This document shows, in pieces, positions 56,201 through 61,751 of a DNA stretch of 64,000 bases. The DNA lies in assembly GCF_042186555.1 (NCBI RefSeq), contig NC_133328.1:57459431-57523430 (forward strand). The letters run 5' to 3'. The stretch is from Aquarana catesbeiana (lineage: Eukaryota > Chordata > Amphibia > Anura > Ranidae). Position 1 is the first letter of the stretch. Each line of letters starts with the position of its first letter. The translations under genes and the position numbers were made by a program. The notes under the pieces were generated by a model that made no database searches, was not told the origin of the DNA, and worked only from the letters and a program-made list of their open reading frames with translations.

Positions 56201-58433
56201 ATATATTTTAATAGAAAAGAGGCTCTCATTTATATTTGCATAGTCCTTACTGATTTACATCAGCAGACCAAGTGCAGGAAGTGATGTGTCCACATGGGCC
56301 AGAAGCAAATGTGTGCTGATGCCAAAAAAATCAATGAATCCCACCCACACAAAATCTAACTACCACATCCACCCCCACATTGAGTAAGCACAAGTACATA
56401 TCCTACACTTACTCGGAAAATGAACAGCAGCGCCTCTTTGCTAAAGAGGGACCTCTCCATGTCCACCTAGATGGCAATCCTGACCAGCACAGGAACTTCC
56501 GGGTGATTACAATGACTCATTTCTGGGTCAGAAGGTGAAACCACTTTTGATCGCAACTGTGAATGTTTGATTACAACAACGATTAGAATTTTTTTATTTT
56601 TGTTTATTTGCAGAAATGTGAATCTGTATTTCTATGATATTTGAAGGTAAACTTAAGGGAGTTCGATAAGAAATGGTGTCCCTGGGATAGCAGAAGCTGA
56701 ATTACAAAGACCCAGTTTGAACCCTGGTTCACACCTACAGCAGGAGGAAATCGTGCAAGTTCAGCTGAACTCACGCAATTTCATTCCCGCATATCAGTCT
56801 CGACTGTGGGGGGAATTTCAGAGACATCTGTGCAGATTTCTGCACTGATGTGAGCACCCCGAAGTCACCAAAAAGTAGTACAGAAATGACTTTTGGAAAT
56901 TGCGGCGCAGCACCAATTAGAGCGGTGCAAGAAGCGGCATGTTTGGGATTTGAACCCAGACGCTCAGTGATGCTAAGCACAAGTTCTAACCTGTAAGCCA
57001 CGGAGCTGCCACATGTGAAAACCTCCTGCACATAAATACACATAAATACTGCATTTCTTTGGACATACAGGTGATGGAATTACATTACTCAAGAGTTATT
57101 CTTCTTGATTTCTTCTGTGATATTTGCTGGTTCTTTGTGGGTCAGTGTAGAATAGTGATATTACCTTCAAATTTTTGGGAATTACATTTTGATTTCTGAT
57201 GTTGGTACACATCACATTTTTTGGGCTCAAATTATGATTATTTGGAAATAATAAAAAGCACAAAAAATTGTGACTCATTTTAAATTAGCATCAGCAATGG
57301 TATTGTTTGTGGATTGTAAAGACACCTGTGCGAGTTTGGGTAAAGATTGTTGTGAGATGGAGAGTAACAAGTGAAAGTGACAGAGAAAAAAATATTTTAT
57401 CAAAACATTCCACATTCTAGCATTCTTAAAAACAAAATAAATTAGGTAGAAGCAACAATGTTGCAAAGGAAATTTTTTTTTCAGAGAAAGATACATTTCA
57501 TCTCAACATTAAAAGGATTTATTTGGGGAAGTTACAATTGTACCACTAGAATCAATAGCTAAAACTTGCATTGGACTATAATAGCACCGATTTTCACTCC
57601 CAAAAAATGCTCTTTAATACAGCACTTATTCTGGTATTTACTATAGCACCCTGTAAAAAAGACACTGGAGCTAAAATGAGAGCTATTTGCCGGTCAGAGC
57701 ATGCTCAGTTGTGTTGGCACCTAGTTGTACAAAAATGGGGAATTTATCTCTTCTCATTCTTTTAAAGATATTTCAGTGTAGAAATCACTTTTTCACAGAG
57801 TTGTAAAACAGATTATCTTTAAATAATATATTGCATATTTTGGTACTATTTAGGCAATTATATCATGCTCTAAACATTATTTCCATGTGCACTAGTCCAG
57901 GTTTTAGCAGAGGAAGGGTTTGGGTGCTATTTGGTTTCAGGGAACTATAGTAAATTTGATTTTGGGAGTATTTTACCAGTGCTATAGTGAATACCGTTTT
58001 AACGCTAAATAGTGCTGCAGCACTATAGTAATTGACCCCCATACTGCTTTATCTGCCAAAGATATTGTAACTCTGTTCAGCCAGTGATTTGCATACATCT
58101 GCACCCATAGCCAGGCAGGGGATCCCACTATTTGCTACTTCACCTTCGCAGCTTCCTCTGTTACTATTTATCAACCAATAAGGAGGCAGGGTGTGGCATG
58201 GGAAGTGCCAAAGCTGAACCAGTAAATAAGGCTGTCACCTGCCTACTGCAGCTACTAGAATTATTCTTGTTAGCTGTGTATGAAAAGAACATGTGTCTGT
58301 ATTACATTATTTATTTCTCCTTTTCTTTCCGCAGTGTGATGCCCACCTTGGTCACGTGTTTGATGATGGCCCCGCCCCCACGGGTCAGAGATTCTGTATT
58401 AACAGTGTTGCACTGTCTTTTAAGCCAAGCTAG
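17330..58433 (+). CDS. MSRB2: MSRB2, mitochondrial methionine-R-sulfoxide reductase B2 (whole gene span, five coding exons)
   Basis: MsrB enzymes reduce methionine-R-sulfoxide in proteins back to methionine, with thioredoxin as usual reductant; MSRB2 is the mitochondrial form. Joining 112+101+77+148+99 nt gives 537 nt, a 178-aa protein plus TAG, close to the roughly 180 aa of mammalian MSRB2. Residues 1-37 form an Arg/Ser-rich presequence. The SelR domain starts near WQEKLTPEQYYVTREKGTE (about residues 52-70). Zinc pairs are C88/C91 (CVCC) and C144/C147 (CKECD). SGTGWPSF follows exon 4's start, and the catalytic Cys is C167 in RFCINSVAL. Intron phases are 1, 0, 2, 0; introns are 23429, 1698, 7507 and 7933 bp. 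All junctions are GT/AG. No stop or frameshift is seen, so the gene looks functional. Family assignment is from remembered MSRB2 similarity. UTR ends are not determined. Confidence 0.93.
17800..18147. mobile_element. TIR MITE (GTACACACGATC family)
   Basis: Starts TGGCCCGTACACACGATCCG and ends GATAATCTCATCGTGTGTACGAAGCA with partly inverted termini; TA is present at each flank. Lies in MSRB2 intron 1. Confidence 0.6.
18148..19378. other. Intron 1 sequence, no element resolved
   Basis: Contains purine-rich and GC-rich patches (18715-18820, 18890-18960) but no exon with splice signals that I recognise. Confidence 0.4.
19379..20325. mobile_element. 947-bp TTCGT-rich palindromic MITE
   Basis: Termini AGACATGTGCAC and GTGCA..., with the right end reading AACGAATTGCACATGCCTAC. 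Both halves are made of ATTCGTAAATTCGTTCATTCG-like octamers, and the centre near 19852 is AATAATAATAAAACATTGTT. The halves are imperfect inverted copies, so the whole unit can fold on itself. Non-coding. Confidence 0.8.
20412..20535. repeat. 33-bp tandem repeat, about 4 copies
   Basis: CCAATGTAAGACGGGCATTC plus TTTCCTCTGATCA recurs starting at 20417, 20450, 20483 and 20516, exactly 33 bp apart. Confidence 0.9.
20789..21003. mobile_element. hAT MITE, 215-bp near-perfect palindrome with 8-bp TSD
   Basis: TAAGGATGAGCTCCGGCGTG at the left is inverted as CACGCCGGAGCTCATCCTTA at the right, and pairing continues almost to the centre. The flanks are CTGATGTC at 20781-20788 and 21004-21011, an exact 8-bp duplication typical of hAT elements. 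Related copies start near 29835 and, as ends only, near 28428 and 29970. Confidence 0.88.
21155..21447. mobile_element. TIR MITE (CCCCGTACACACT)
   Basis: Begins TCCCCGTACACACTAC and ends GGCCGTGTGTACTGGGCTTTA. Non-coding, about 293 bp. Confidence 0.55.
21705..22618. mobile_element. TTAA-bounded MITE (TTAAAGGGGTTGTAAA family) carrying a SINE
   Basis: Starts TTAAAGTGGTTGTAAACC and ends TTTACAACCACTTTAA. Longer than its relatives because a SINE (22111-22470) lies inside it. It has the family's ATTACTTACCTGAGAT block near 21808. Confidence 0.8.
22111..22470 (+). mobile_element. tRNA-derived SINE
   Basis: Pol III boxes are visible: A box TGGTGTAGTGGG near 22141 and B box GGTTCAAATCC near 22187. 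The central GGAGTTTGCATGTTCTCCC and CCTGCGTGGGTTTCCTCCGG blocks are the core shared by vertebrate V-SINE/mermaid-like SINEs, as I recall. It ends in an AAATAAATAA tail. The first 20 bp (GGCGGCACAGTGGTGTAGTG) are duplicated in tandem. Confidence 0.8.
22619..24394. other. Intron 1: dispersed repeats
   Basis: Positions 23180-23245 share GTGTGGCAGAGCTGTG(C/T)AAAT and CTGAATGGACAGAA-like text with 42450-42505. Positions 23430-23600 are a TTCACAC-type MITE with a polyG and a polyC run. Positions 23615-23962 resemble the GTACAC MITE family (ends GATAGTGTGTAC / ATAGTGTGTACCCCA). Confidence 0.45.
24395..24506. repeat. (TA)n / (ATACAT)n microsatellite
   Basis: About 110 bp of alternating TA with interspersed CATA. 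Confidence 0.97.
24507..25218. other. Intron 1 stretch with little visible repeat content
   Basis: The 24710-24960 stretch shows no TIR, tandem repeat or match to other parts of this window. The longest open frame I traced through GTGGCTGATAAATTCCG is only about 35 codons and has no splice support. Confidence 0.4.
26081..26152. repeat. (CTAT)n microsatellite
   Basis: 18 uninterrupted CTAT units immediately before the Tc1 element. Confidence 0.98.
26156..27641 (+). pseudogene. Tc1-like transposon, near full length, inactive transposase
   Basis: Both ends are present: CACACAGTGGGGAAAAAAAG and, inverted, TTTTTGTCCCACTGTG, with TA on each side. The transposase starts at 26543 (MVKTKELSKDTRNKNVDLHL) and has the paired helix-turn-helix region (GKQLGVKKSTVGAIIRKWK). 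The frame breaks near 26890. The catalytic triad is still readable in pieces: WSDETKVELFG near 26995, FQHDNDPKHTT near 27270 and SPDLNLIENLW near 27330. A TGA at 27308 follows TRATK, where a segment before WPSQSPDLN is missing. The frame ends KRYITKY at about 27529. It could be mobilised only in trans. Confidence 0.92.
27644..27722. repeat. (AT)n microsatellite
   Basis: About 79 bp of pure AT beside the right TIR of the Tc1 element. Confidence 0.97.
28732..29178 (-). mobile_element. Probable LTR fragment, minus strand
   Basis: On the minus strand it starts TGTAGCACCCTCCTAGTTAG and continues to GGTAAATTTAG, like the start of the plus-strand LTR at 38027. The other end reads TGTAGGAC on the plus strand. 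No target duplication is visible, so the limits are tentative. Confidence 0.45.
29179..30280. other. Intron 1: repeats, no exon
   Basis: Positions 29833-29965 are a degraded copy of the TAAGGATGAGCTCC hAT MITE (GCAGAGCCCGCCAGGAAGTC, AATCACAGGCAGTGAGACAT). Another hAT end, TAGAGATGAGCTTGGGCGTC, starts at about 29970. The remainder is unassigned. Confidence 0.5.
30281..30738. mobile_element. TTAA-bounded MITE (TTAAAGGGGTTGTAAA family)
   Basis: Starts TTAAAGGAGTTGTAAAGTCA and carries TAATACTTACCTGAGC and GGAGGTAAGTATAACATG in opposite orientations. Its right end is degraded. GT of the consensus donor is at 30685. Confidence 0.7.
31503..32287. mobile_element. TTAA-type element, inverted copy
   Basis: Starts GTAACCACTTAAAGACC, carries inverted text of 2450-2740 (AACCCCCAAACCATATATA, CATGTCATGCTTTAAAA), and ends at a TTAA (32284-32287) that is also the start of the next element. 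Confidence 0.6.
32284..33026. mobile_element. TTAA-bounded piggyBac-like element
   Basis: Left end TTAACCACTTCAGCCCCAGA matches, inverted, the right end of the piggyBac at 44534-49709, and homology continues through GCGCGGTCATGC and GAGCTTTCTTTTGG. Right end GGCAAGTGGTTAA. The 32845-32945 segment (GTGGCGGCCCGTCCATAC) is shared with 50445-50907 and is probably a later insertion. It lacks a transposase. Confidence 0.7.
33027..33274. mobile_element. Truncated TIR MITE and flank
   Basis: AAGCCTAGATTCACACTGCC begins a MITE that is cut short at 33274 by the poly-T end of the L1-like element. Confidence 0.5.
33275..35684 (-). pseudogene. L1-like retroelement with ORF1 only, minus strand
   Basis: A 15-base T run at 33275-33289 is the 3' poly(A) of a minus-strand element, with AATAAA just upstream. 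Reading leftward from about 35690, ORF1 of L1 type appears: RHMENLDNRGRIHNLTVRGL, FNKLLDRH and LIHRALRPRGRDADPPR (RNA-binding ORF1p), a frameshift near 35320, then VDFQLKEEILGKARNRIQL, DIKIYQDLSAITLQHHRDLQ and CKFPFCFLA at about 35100. No endonuclease or reverse-transcriptase frame is visible in the remaining 1.8 kb, so this is a half-L1. ORF1p coats L1 RNA; with the frameshift this copy is dead. Confidence 0.75.
35685..35999. other. Repeat remnants
   Basis: TTGTAAACAAGTGTCAGAAAAAGG and ATGGTTAAACC at 35710-35750 match the tail of the 48530-48840 TTAA family. The rest is unassigned. Confidence 0.45.
36000..36701. mobile_element. TTAAAGGGG-family MITE (inverted), split by a hairpin element
   Basis: Positions 36000-36090 (AAGTGCCCCCACAACAAGCA) and 36433-36701 (ending CTTTACAACCACTTTAA) are inverted matches to the middle and end of the 30281-30738 copy. 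Between them lie 36093-36174 and the hairpin 36175-36432. Confidence 0.65.
36175..36432. mobile_element. 258-bp hairpin element
   Basis: GATTTGTAGATATTTGCCAG at the left pairs with CTGGCGAATATCTACAAATC at the right. The arms are about 120 bp each around a short centre (TTAGTCACACGTCTGAGG). Contains the motif CGAAACGTTACACTACACC and its inverse. Non-coding. Confidence 0.85.
36702..37120. repeat. Dispersed repeat (TATACCAGACC...GGTCTGGTA type)
   Basis: Several CATACCAGA/TCTGGTAT inverted pairs; similar wording occurs in the foldback at 53440-54800. No coding function seen. Confidence 0.5.
37121..37756. mobile_element. 636-bp TIR element
   Basis: CACAGAACCCACTAGGTCCT (left, near 37124) pairs with AGGACCTAGTGGGTTCTGTG (right, near 37731). 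Pairing extends about 55 bp through AAAAATTA and GTTCTAATA/TATTAGAAC. The interior is non-coding. Confidence 0.8.
38027..39095 (+). mobile_element. Solo LTR, 1069 bp
   Basis: Starts TGTAGCACCCTCTACTTAGG and ends GGTACTGCTACA (TG...CA form). Contains CCAAT-type motifs near 38270 and a TATA-like CTTAAATACC near 38310. Flanks (AGGA / AGGT) give no clean duplication. No internal retroviral region adjoins it. Confidence 0.65.
39113..39448. mobile_element. hAT MITE with TTTTAGTCGACTAAAA motifs
   Basis: Termini CAGTGTTAATTTAGTC and GACTAAAATTAACACTG. An exact 8-bp duplication GGAGTGAG occurs at 39105-39112 and 39449-39456. The interior is an array of AGTCGACT palindromes. Non-coding. Confidence 0.88.
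39457..40283. other. Intron 1 sequence, no gene seen
   Basis: No exon signal recognised; positions 39930-39975 and 40040-40100 look like ordinary intronic sequence. Confidence 0.4.
40284..40500. mobile_element. 217-bp palindromic MITE (CCCTGTTTCCCCGAAAATAA)
   Basis: CCCTGTTTCCCCGAAAATAA at the left and TTATTTTCGGGGAAACAGGG at the right, with TA on each side. Nearly the whole length pairs. From memory, this terminus recurs in many animal genomes; I do not name a family. Ends 370 bp before MSRB2 exon 2. Confidence 0.85.
40871..40971 (+). CDS. MSRB2: MSRB2 coding exon 2
   Basis: Preceded by the acceptor ctttggcacag and followed by the donor gtgagt. It starts with two bases of the split Gly codon and then encodes SLTRYDESVVSTDWQEKLTP followed by EQYYVTREKGTEL (33 codons). 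WQEKLTPEQYYVTREKGTE is the N-terminal hallmark of the MsrB/SelR domain and is closest to MSRB2 as I recall it. The open frame runs on upstream into the intron, but the splice signal and the homology both begin here. Confidence 0.95.
41092..41254. repeat. (TA)n and (ATAG)n microsatellite in MSRB2 intron 2
   Basis: AT-rich flanks around a pure ATAG run of about 70 bp (41151-41224). Confidence 0.97.
41255..42669. other. MSRB2 intron 2, remainder
   Basis: Positions 42450-42505 share a repeat with 23180-23245. The rest is AT-rich with no exon between exons 2 and 3; phases of those exons join directly. Confidence 0.5.
42670..42746 (+). CDS. MSRB2: MSRB2 coding exon 3 (first zinc CxxC)
   Basis: Acceptor tttgtgcttag, donor AG|gtaaga. 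Encodes PFSGIYLNSTEDGMYHCVCC then KAPLF, plus two bases of a split Ser codon. The CVCC motif supplies the first two zinc ligands (C88, C91) of the domain. The exon is only 77 nt. It starts in phase 0, exactly where exon 2 ends, giving GTEL-PFSGIY, which matches the family order EKGTE..FSG.Y. Confidence 0.94.
42747..44019. other. MSRB2 intron 3, left part
   Basis: Includes a short GGT repeat (43247-43261). No coding exon or complete element recognised. Confidence 0.45.
44020..44533. mobile_element. TTAA-bounded MITE (514 bp) left of the piggyBac
   Basis: TTAA then AGGGGTTGTAAAGGTAAA, and at the right TTTACCTTTACAACCCCT then TTAA: an 18-bp perfect TIR with TTAA at both ends. Internal palindrome CACCTTAATGCATTCTATGC / ATTAAGGTG. 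Donor-like AAGGTAAGTATAAC has its GT at 44473. Confidence 0.88.
45613..47570 (+). pseudogene. piggyBac transposase, frameshifted and catalytically altered
   Basis: The acidic/serine-rich N-terminus starts at 45613 (MSNRRYSSEEAYTFLSMTDE). The catalytic domain lies at 46140-47250 and a cysteine-rich C-terminus (RCRVCRKCGF ... CPSCPDQPGLCIGDCFKRYH) ends at 47570. Breaks: a frameshift near 46245-46257, a TGA near 46363, a shift at a G run near 46500, another near 47105 and one near 47245. The first catalytic Asp is replaced by Asn (AAT at 46603-46605, in VCVNESLIKF), and the GR after it reads VR. The second (LYVDNYYTS, 46855) and third (GGVDLNY, 47156) Asp remain. It cannot catalyse transposition as it stands. 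Confidence 0.93.
47889..48318. mobile_element. TIR MITE nested in the piggyBac 3' region
   Basis: TGCCCCATACACATGGTCGG at the left and, inverted, CCGTGTGTACGGGGCA at the right, with TA on both flanks. Same GTACAC...GTGTAC family as 51872-52557. Non-coding. Confidence 0.78.
49710..50136. mobile_element. TTAA-bounded MITE (427 bp) right of the piggyBac
   Basis: Starts TTAAAGGGGTTGTAAACCCT, ends CCTTTACAACCACTTTAA, and has the same internal palindrome and the same orientation as 44020-44533. Donor-like GGAGGTAAGTATTAC has its GT at 50077, 177 bp before MSRB2 exon 4. Confidence 0.85.
50254..50401 (+). CDS. MSRB2: MSRB2 coding exon 4 (SGTGWPSF active-site wall)
   Basis: Acceptor ctctaaatttcag, donor AAAGAG|gtaaag. 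The first base completes Ser97; the exon then encodes SDKKYNSGTGWPSFYEAHGT and on to GTEVICKE (49 codons). SGTGWPSF is the conserved substrate-site motif of MsrB enzymes. C144 of the second zinc pair lies three residues before the donor; its partner C147 is the first residue of exon 5. The exon begins 117 bp after the right end of a TTAA-bounded MITE (49710-50136). Confidence 0.96.
50445..50907. mobile_element. Dispersed repeat (CAGTGGGGGCTGGTGGG ... GGGCCGCCGCTG)
   Basis: The ends are similar inverted sequences, and the GGCGGCGCC / GGGCCGCC part matches 32850-32900. Begins 43 bp after the exon 4 donor. Confidence 0.5.
50908..51427. other. MSRB2 intron 4, unassigned part
   Basis: No exon or complete element recognised. 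Confidence 0.45.
51428..52837. repeat. Polypyrimidine tract (TTTTCCC)n split by a MITE
   Basis: Almost pure C/T on the plus strand at 51428-51871 and 52558-52837. The break between them is exactly the TIR MITE at 51872-52557. Long open frames here (Phe/Ser/Leu/Pro-rich on plus, Lys/Glu/Arg-rich on minus) reflect composition, not genes. Confidence 0.92.
51872..52557. mobile_element. TIR MITE (686 bp) inside the polypyrimidine tract
   Basis: TGCCCCGTACACACGATCGG at the left and, inverted, GATCGTGTATACGGGACA at the right. Longer than its 430-bp relative at 47889; the extra text (about 52110-52430) may be original sequence or a later insertion. Confidence 0.75.
53440..54800. mobile_element. Large foldback element with CTTCTTCC / GGAAGAAG arms
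   Basis: The left text (CATGTAAATGGGTATCGG, TACATTGTACCCCTACACA, AAGCAGTGAAAGACAAT, TTTATTAAAAATG) is repeated inverted at 54490-54630. Inside, 53878-54065 is CT-rich and 54340-54500 is its purine-rich counterpart. The outer limits are approximate. No protein support. Confidence 0.7.
55181..55549. mobile_element. TIR MITE (AGGGCCAGTCTACACTGG)
   Basis: Right end inverted as CAGTGTGAACCGGCCCTAA. Non-coding. Confidence 0.6.
55550..55898. mobile_element. Two short TIR MITEs in tandem
   Basis: The first (55550-55700) runs GGCCCCTTTTACACTTG to GTATGAAAGGGGCC. The second (about 55756-55898) runs TTAGGCCCCATTTGCACTTG to ACAAGTGAGAATAGGGCCTAA. Same family, diverged. Confidence 0.65.
58335..58433 (+). 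CDS. MSRB2: MSRB2 coding exon 5 (catalytic cysteine and stop)
   Basis: Acceptor ttttctttccgcag. Encodes CDAHLGHVFDDGPAPTGQRF then CINSVALSFKPS and TAG (32 codons plus stop). C147 completes the second CxxC, HLGHVFDDGP is the conserved loop, and C167 in RFCINS is the catalytic nucleophile. A plain Cys codon (TGT), not UGA-selenocysteine, is used, as expected for MSRB2 rather than MSRB1. The C-terminus is a few residues shorter than the mammalian tail. Confidence 0.96.
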   Translation, partial: CDAHLGHVFDDGPAPTGQRFCINSVALSFKPS

Positions 58434-60007
58434 ATGAACGGCAGCTCAGCTGAGAGAATTTTTTTTTAGAAATGTATTTTGTGTGTCTGTAACATTTTAG
58501 AGTCTTCGTTGCTGGTTTACTGGACTACCTGATCTTGAATTTTGTACATATCCGTTTCAATTTCAATGTTTTGTCCAATGTTTTGGGGTTTATTCAACAA
58601 ACAGTGAAAATTGTAGTAAACCAAACAAATCAAAATTCATGTTACAGCAGTCAGATAAGTATAAAATGTATTCTGATTGGTTGCTCTCAGGTTTGCACTT
58701 ATCACTCAGCTACTTACATTTTTGTTGAGTAGGCCTAGCTGTATTTCACGTGTAAAATTATCATTTTTATCATAGAAAAACACAAAATTGGCTATAATTC
58801 TGGGGGTAAATTTGTGCTTTATGTGAATGATAATATACAGTACATGTCTTTGTTAAGGGTCACCATACAAGTTACAATCTGGCAAGGCTTGATAAACCTA
58901 TTGCCAATGCATCAAAATGTATGTTACATGAGTTTTGATGTGTTGCCATTGACTTCTGTGGACCTCCCAATTCATTAAAATTCAGGAAAAAGCGGAGACA
59001 TCATATTTTTCAAGACCCACTGCAGCACTGAGATAGGAATAGACACTATTTTTATTATGGGGAAGTTGGACACCTGCACCTTTGCATGTTGTAACCCATG
59101 CGTTAAAATGCTTTAGTGTATGTGGACCCTCAAACAGGCCCTGTCTGTCCTATTTAGCTGCTGGCACTGTGGATAAATTCATTCTCAATGTCCATATTGG
59201 AAGCACTGAAAACAAATTCTGGCCGGTTTCTCAGCACCTTTAGCTTTTTTCTGCCTGTTGCAGCCTTAGCCTGGCCCCATTTTTTTTTAATGAAGAGGCA
59301 AGGATGGTATTTCTTCTGTGCCAACCAGAAAAGGGGGATATCAGCAGATGTGTCAGCAATGGAGCCTGATTGCTGATGGTAAAGCAGATTTAATTTTTTT
59401 GCAGGGAATACCAAAATGTATGAGAAACCTTCTGTATATGGCCAACCAACACTGAGGGCCCTGGAAGCCACAGACCGCTGTGGACTAATTTAAATTTTGC
59501 AAAAAAAAATTATAGATAAATTAAAATATTAATAAATTCACCCATATTGGAAAAATGTGCAATTATTTATTCTATTTTTTTTTTTTTTTTTGCTTTGGAT
59601 CCTGCTAAGCTTTGCATGCATGGATCACAGGTGCAAAATGCTGGCTCCTGCAGACTTTTCCATAGGCTCAGGTCCGTACTGAGATATAGACCTTCAGCTA
59701 AGGAGCTCAAGGACATATCAATGGACTACATGTGCGGTGACGTCACCACGCTTGTGTTCCATTGAGAACGCCAGTCCCTCTTGTGCAATGGAAGATGAGA
59801 CTTGTAGTTTTTTTCATTCACAACTCTCTGTAAGTGAATTCAAATTTGTCAGGAGCTAGTAGATAACCCTCAAATTTTGTAAGAGGGGCAGTATGAGGGA
59901 GGTGGTTTGTTTCTAAAAAAGAACTTTGGTCTAATCATAAAACTTTTTTTATAGTTTATAACAGTTCGTTCTTTCTTTTGAGAGTTTGCAAGCTATGTGA
60001 TCTCTTA
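58434..60007. other. Downstream of MSRB2: possible 3'UTR and flank
   Basis: Contains a small TIR unit (about 58588-58733: TTTATTCAACAAA ... TTTTTGTTGAGTA) and otherwise unassigned AT-rich sequence. No second gene recognised. Confidence 0.4.
59531..59536 (+). promoter_or_regulatory. Candidate poly(A) signal downstream of MSRB2
   Basis: This is the first clean AATAAA I see on the plus strand after the MSRB2 stop, about 1.1 kb downstream. The intervening sequence includes a small TIR element (58588-58733), so the true 3' end could be elsewhere or use a variant signal. Confidence 0.2.
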
Positions 60008-60291
60008 GCCCTGGTTCACACCAGTGTGATTTACCATGCGATTTGACAGTTTAAAATCACGTCAAGTTGTGCCCCATTGCCGGCAATGGAACCGTTCAAA
60101 TCGTTGCACCTCAAGTCGCAGCGACTTTGAAAAAGGTTCCTGCACTACTTTTTTGCGATTTCATTGCAACTTGCATTGACTTCTGTTAAATGAAGTTTGC
60201 AAGCAGCAATGAAATGGCACATCAAAATCGCACTGATCTGTGGCTTTGAAATTGTGCTGAAGTAACGCACTGCACTGGTGTGAACCAGGGC
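60008..60291. mobile_element. PIF/Harbinger-like MITE with TTA duplication
   Basis: GCCCTGGTTCACACCAGTGT at the left, inverted at the right as CACTGGTGTGAACCAGGGC. TTA flanks at 60005-60007 and 60292-60294. 284 bp, non-coding. Confidence 0.82.
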
Positions 60292-60837
60292 TTAAACCAG
60301 ACAGCCAGATTAAGTTGCACTCCATGGGGGTCATGCTGTGTCCCCTCCACCACCACCATCGTTGTCAGCTATGATATGCTGGGGAGGAGGCGCGGGCATG
60401 CACAGCTCCTAATTTATTTAATTCTTCCACACATTGTTTGACTGTTAGAGCCATGATGATACCAGTGTATGTTCTTCTTTAATGTAGTATAGGTGGCCAA
60501 GTAATGAGACATGAAACATTTTTTGGGGAGATGTCTGTCAAATAATATTATCACTGAACGGTGCTGACAAATATCAAAATTATCTTCCACTGGATGCTGC
60601 TATAGAATTACTTTTTATTTTATTATCTGTTAAATGTTTTCCGTGTTTTCTATATAAAGGCTGTATGATGGCATAGCCTGAATGTCTTCCTGTACTTCTG
60701 AAGCTGTTATACGAACATCACAAAACAAACTGTGTGCATGGTTCACTGCACACATTACAATGTGACTGTACAATCTTCTTTAGATCTGGATTGGGTAGTT
60801 AAGGCAGGACCTCATATTACATAGTTTTGGTAGTTCT

Positions 60838-61050
60838 TAAAGTGTTGCTAAACCCAGGACCCTGTATTCACTATAACTGGTCTCCCACAGTACACAGAAC
60901 ATGGAAATGCAATTATTTTAGTAAATATAAACTGCTAAATACCTTTTCTTATCAGCAGTTAGAGCTGTCCTGTGACTTTTATCAGTGTCTGGTTAAAGCT
61001 TGTAGGAGGAGTTTTCTGACTGTCCTATGAGACTGCAATACCCTTGACCC
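60838..61050. mobile_element. MITE (CTTAAAGTGTTGCTAAACCC family), uninterrupted copy
   Basis: Inverted match to 14030-14122 plus 15021-15124. It preserves the site TATAAACTGCTAAATACC without the 898-bp insertion present in the other copy. Confidence 0.7.
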
Positions 61051-61131
61051 TCTGTCTGGACAGTGCTGATCTGGTCCTGTGCTGATCACATGCACTCTCC
61101 CAAGAAAAAAAAAAAACTTCTAGCAATACAC

Positions 61132-61739
61132 TGTCATGGTTATGCAGTAATGTGTGTCTGTCAGCTCACCTTTCCTTCTGTGTTCACCTTTAGAGGCCAG
61201 CCACCCTCACCTGACTGTTTACCATGTGCTCTACGTTTGTCTCTGTTGCCGACCTTGGCGTGTTCTCGACTATTCCTGTCTGCTCGTGACCCTGACCTTT
61301 TGGCGTGTCCCCGACTATCCCTGTTTGCCTGTGACCCTGAACCTTTGGCATGCACTCTGTTGTCCTTGTCTGCTAGTCGCCCCGACTTTGGCTTATCCCC
61401 TTACTATCCTTGTTGTTCCAGCCTGCTTTCTCTATCTCCTGTAGTCTACCGTGAGTGTGAGCTGTAAGACCCTGGGGGCCTCGACCTGGAGCCAGACTGC
61501 AGCGCAGTACATCCTCACCACTAGAGGCTCTAGTGAACACCTGCTGGCTCTTAGACTCCGCGCTCTGGGGAATCTATGCTCTAGCTCCCACTGGGATCTG
61601 TGTTAGTGATCTAGTAGACCTGCTTCTTGAACCTCCCAGGGTTCAACCCGCAGCAGTCATTCCTAGGGTCCACTACTATAGCGGTGCACTCCTGACTCCT
61701 ACGGAGTGCATCTGTCACCTGGTCTCAGGTGACCTGACA
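61132..61739 (+). mobile_element. Left LTR of a Gypsy-type retroelement, with internal deletion
   Basis: Begins TGTCATGGTTATGCAGTAAT, identical to the start of the right LTR at 63775. After CACCTGACTGTTTA it jumps to CCATGTGCTC, lacking 126 bp present in the right copy (63865-63990), which includes TATA-like CTATATTAA. The end is taken at CTGACA before GTTTGATCAGCC and is uncertain. Confidence 0.75.
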
Positions 61740-61751
61740 GTTTGATCAGCC

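Larger units (their letters stand above)
52881..58043. other. MSRB2 intron 4: two distant copies of one terminal motif and the sequence between
   Basis: CATAGGGGGTCATTTACTAT, followed by AGTGC, at 52881, and its inverse GCACTATAGTAATTGACCCC, followed by CATA, ending 58043, could be the two ends of one large element or two separate fragments. In between are the 53440-54800 foldback, TIR MITEs at 55181-55549, 55550-55700 and 55756-55898, and MITE-like text at 56720-57030. No exon is seen between exons 4 and 5. Confidence 0.4.

Noticed and set aside
58132..58437. 101-codon frame overlapping exon 5
   Set aside because: Reads the exon in a different frame; the MSRB2 frame with RFCINS is clearly the real one.
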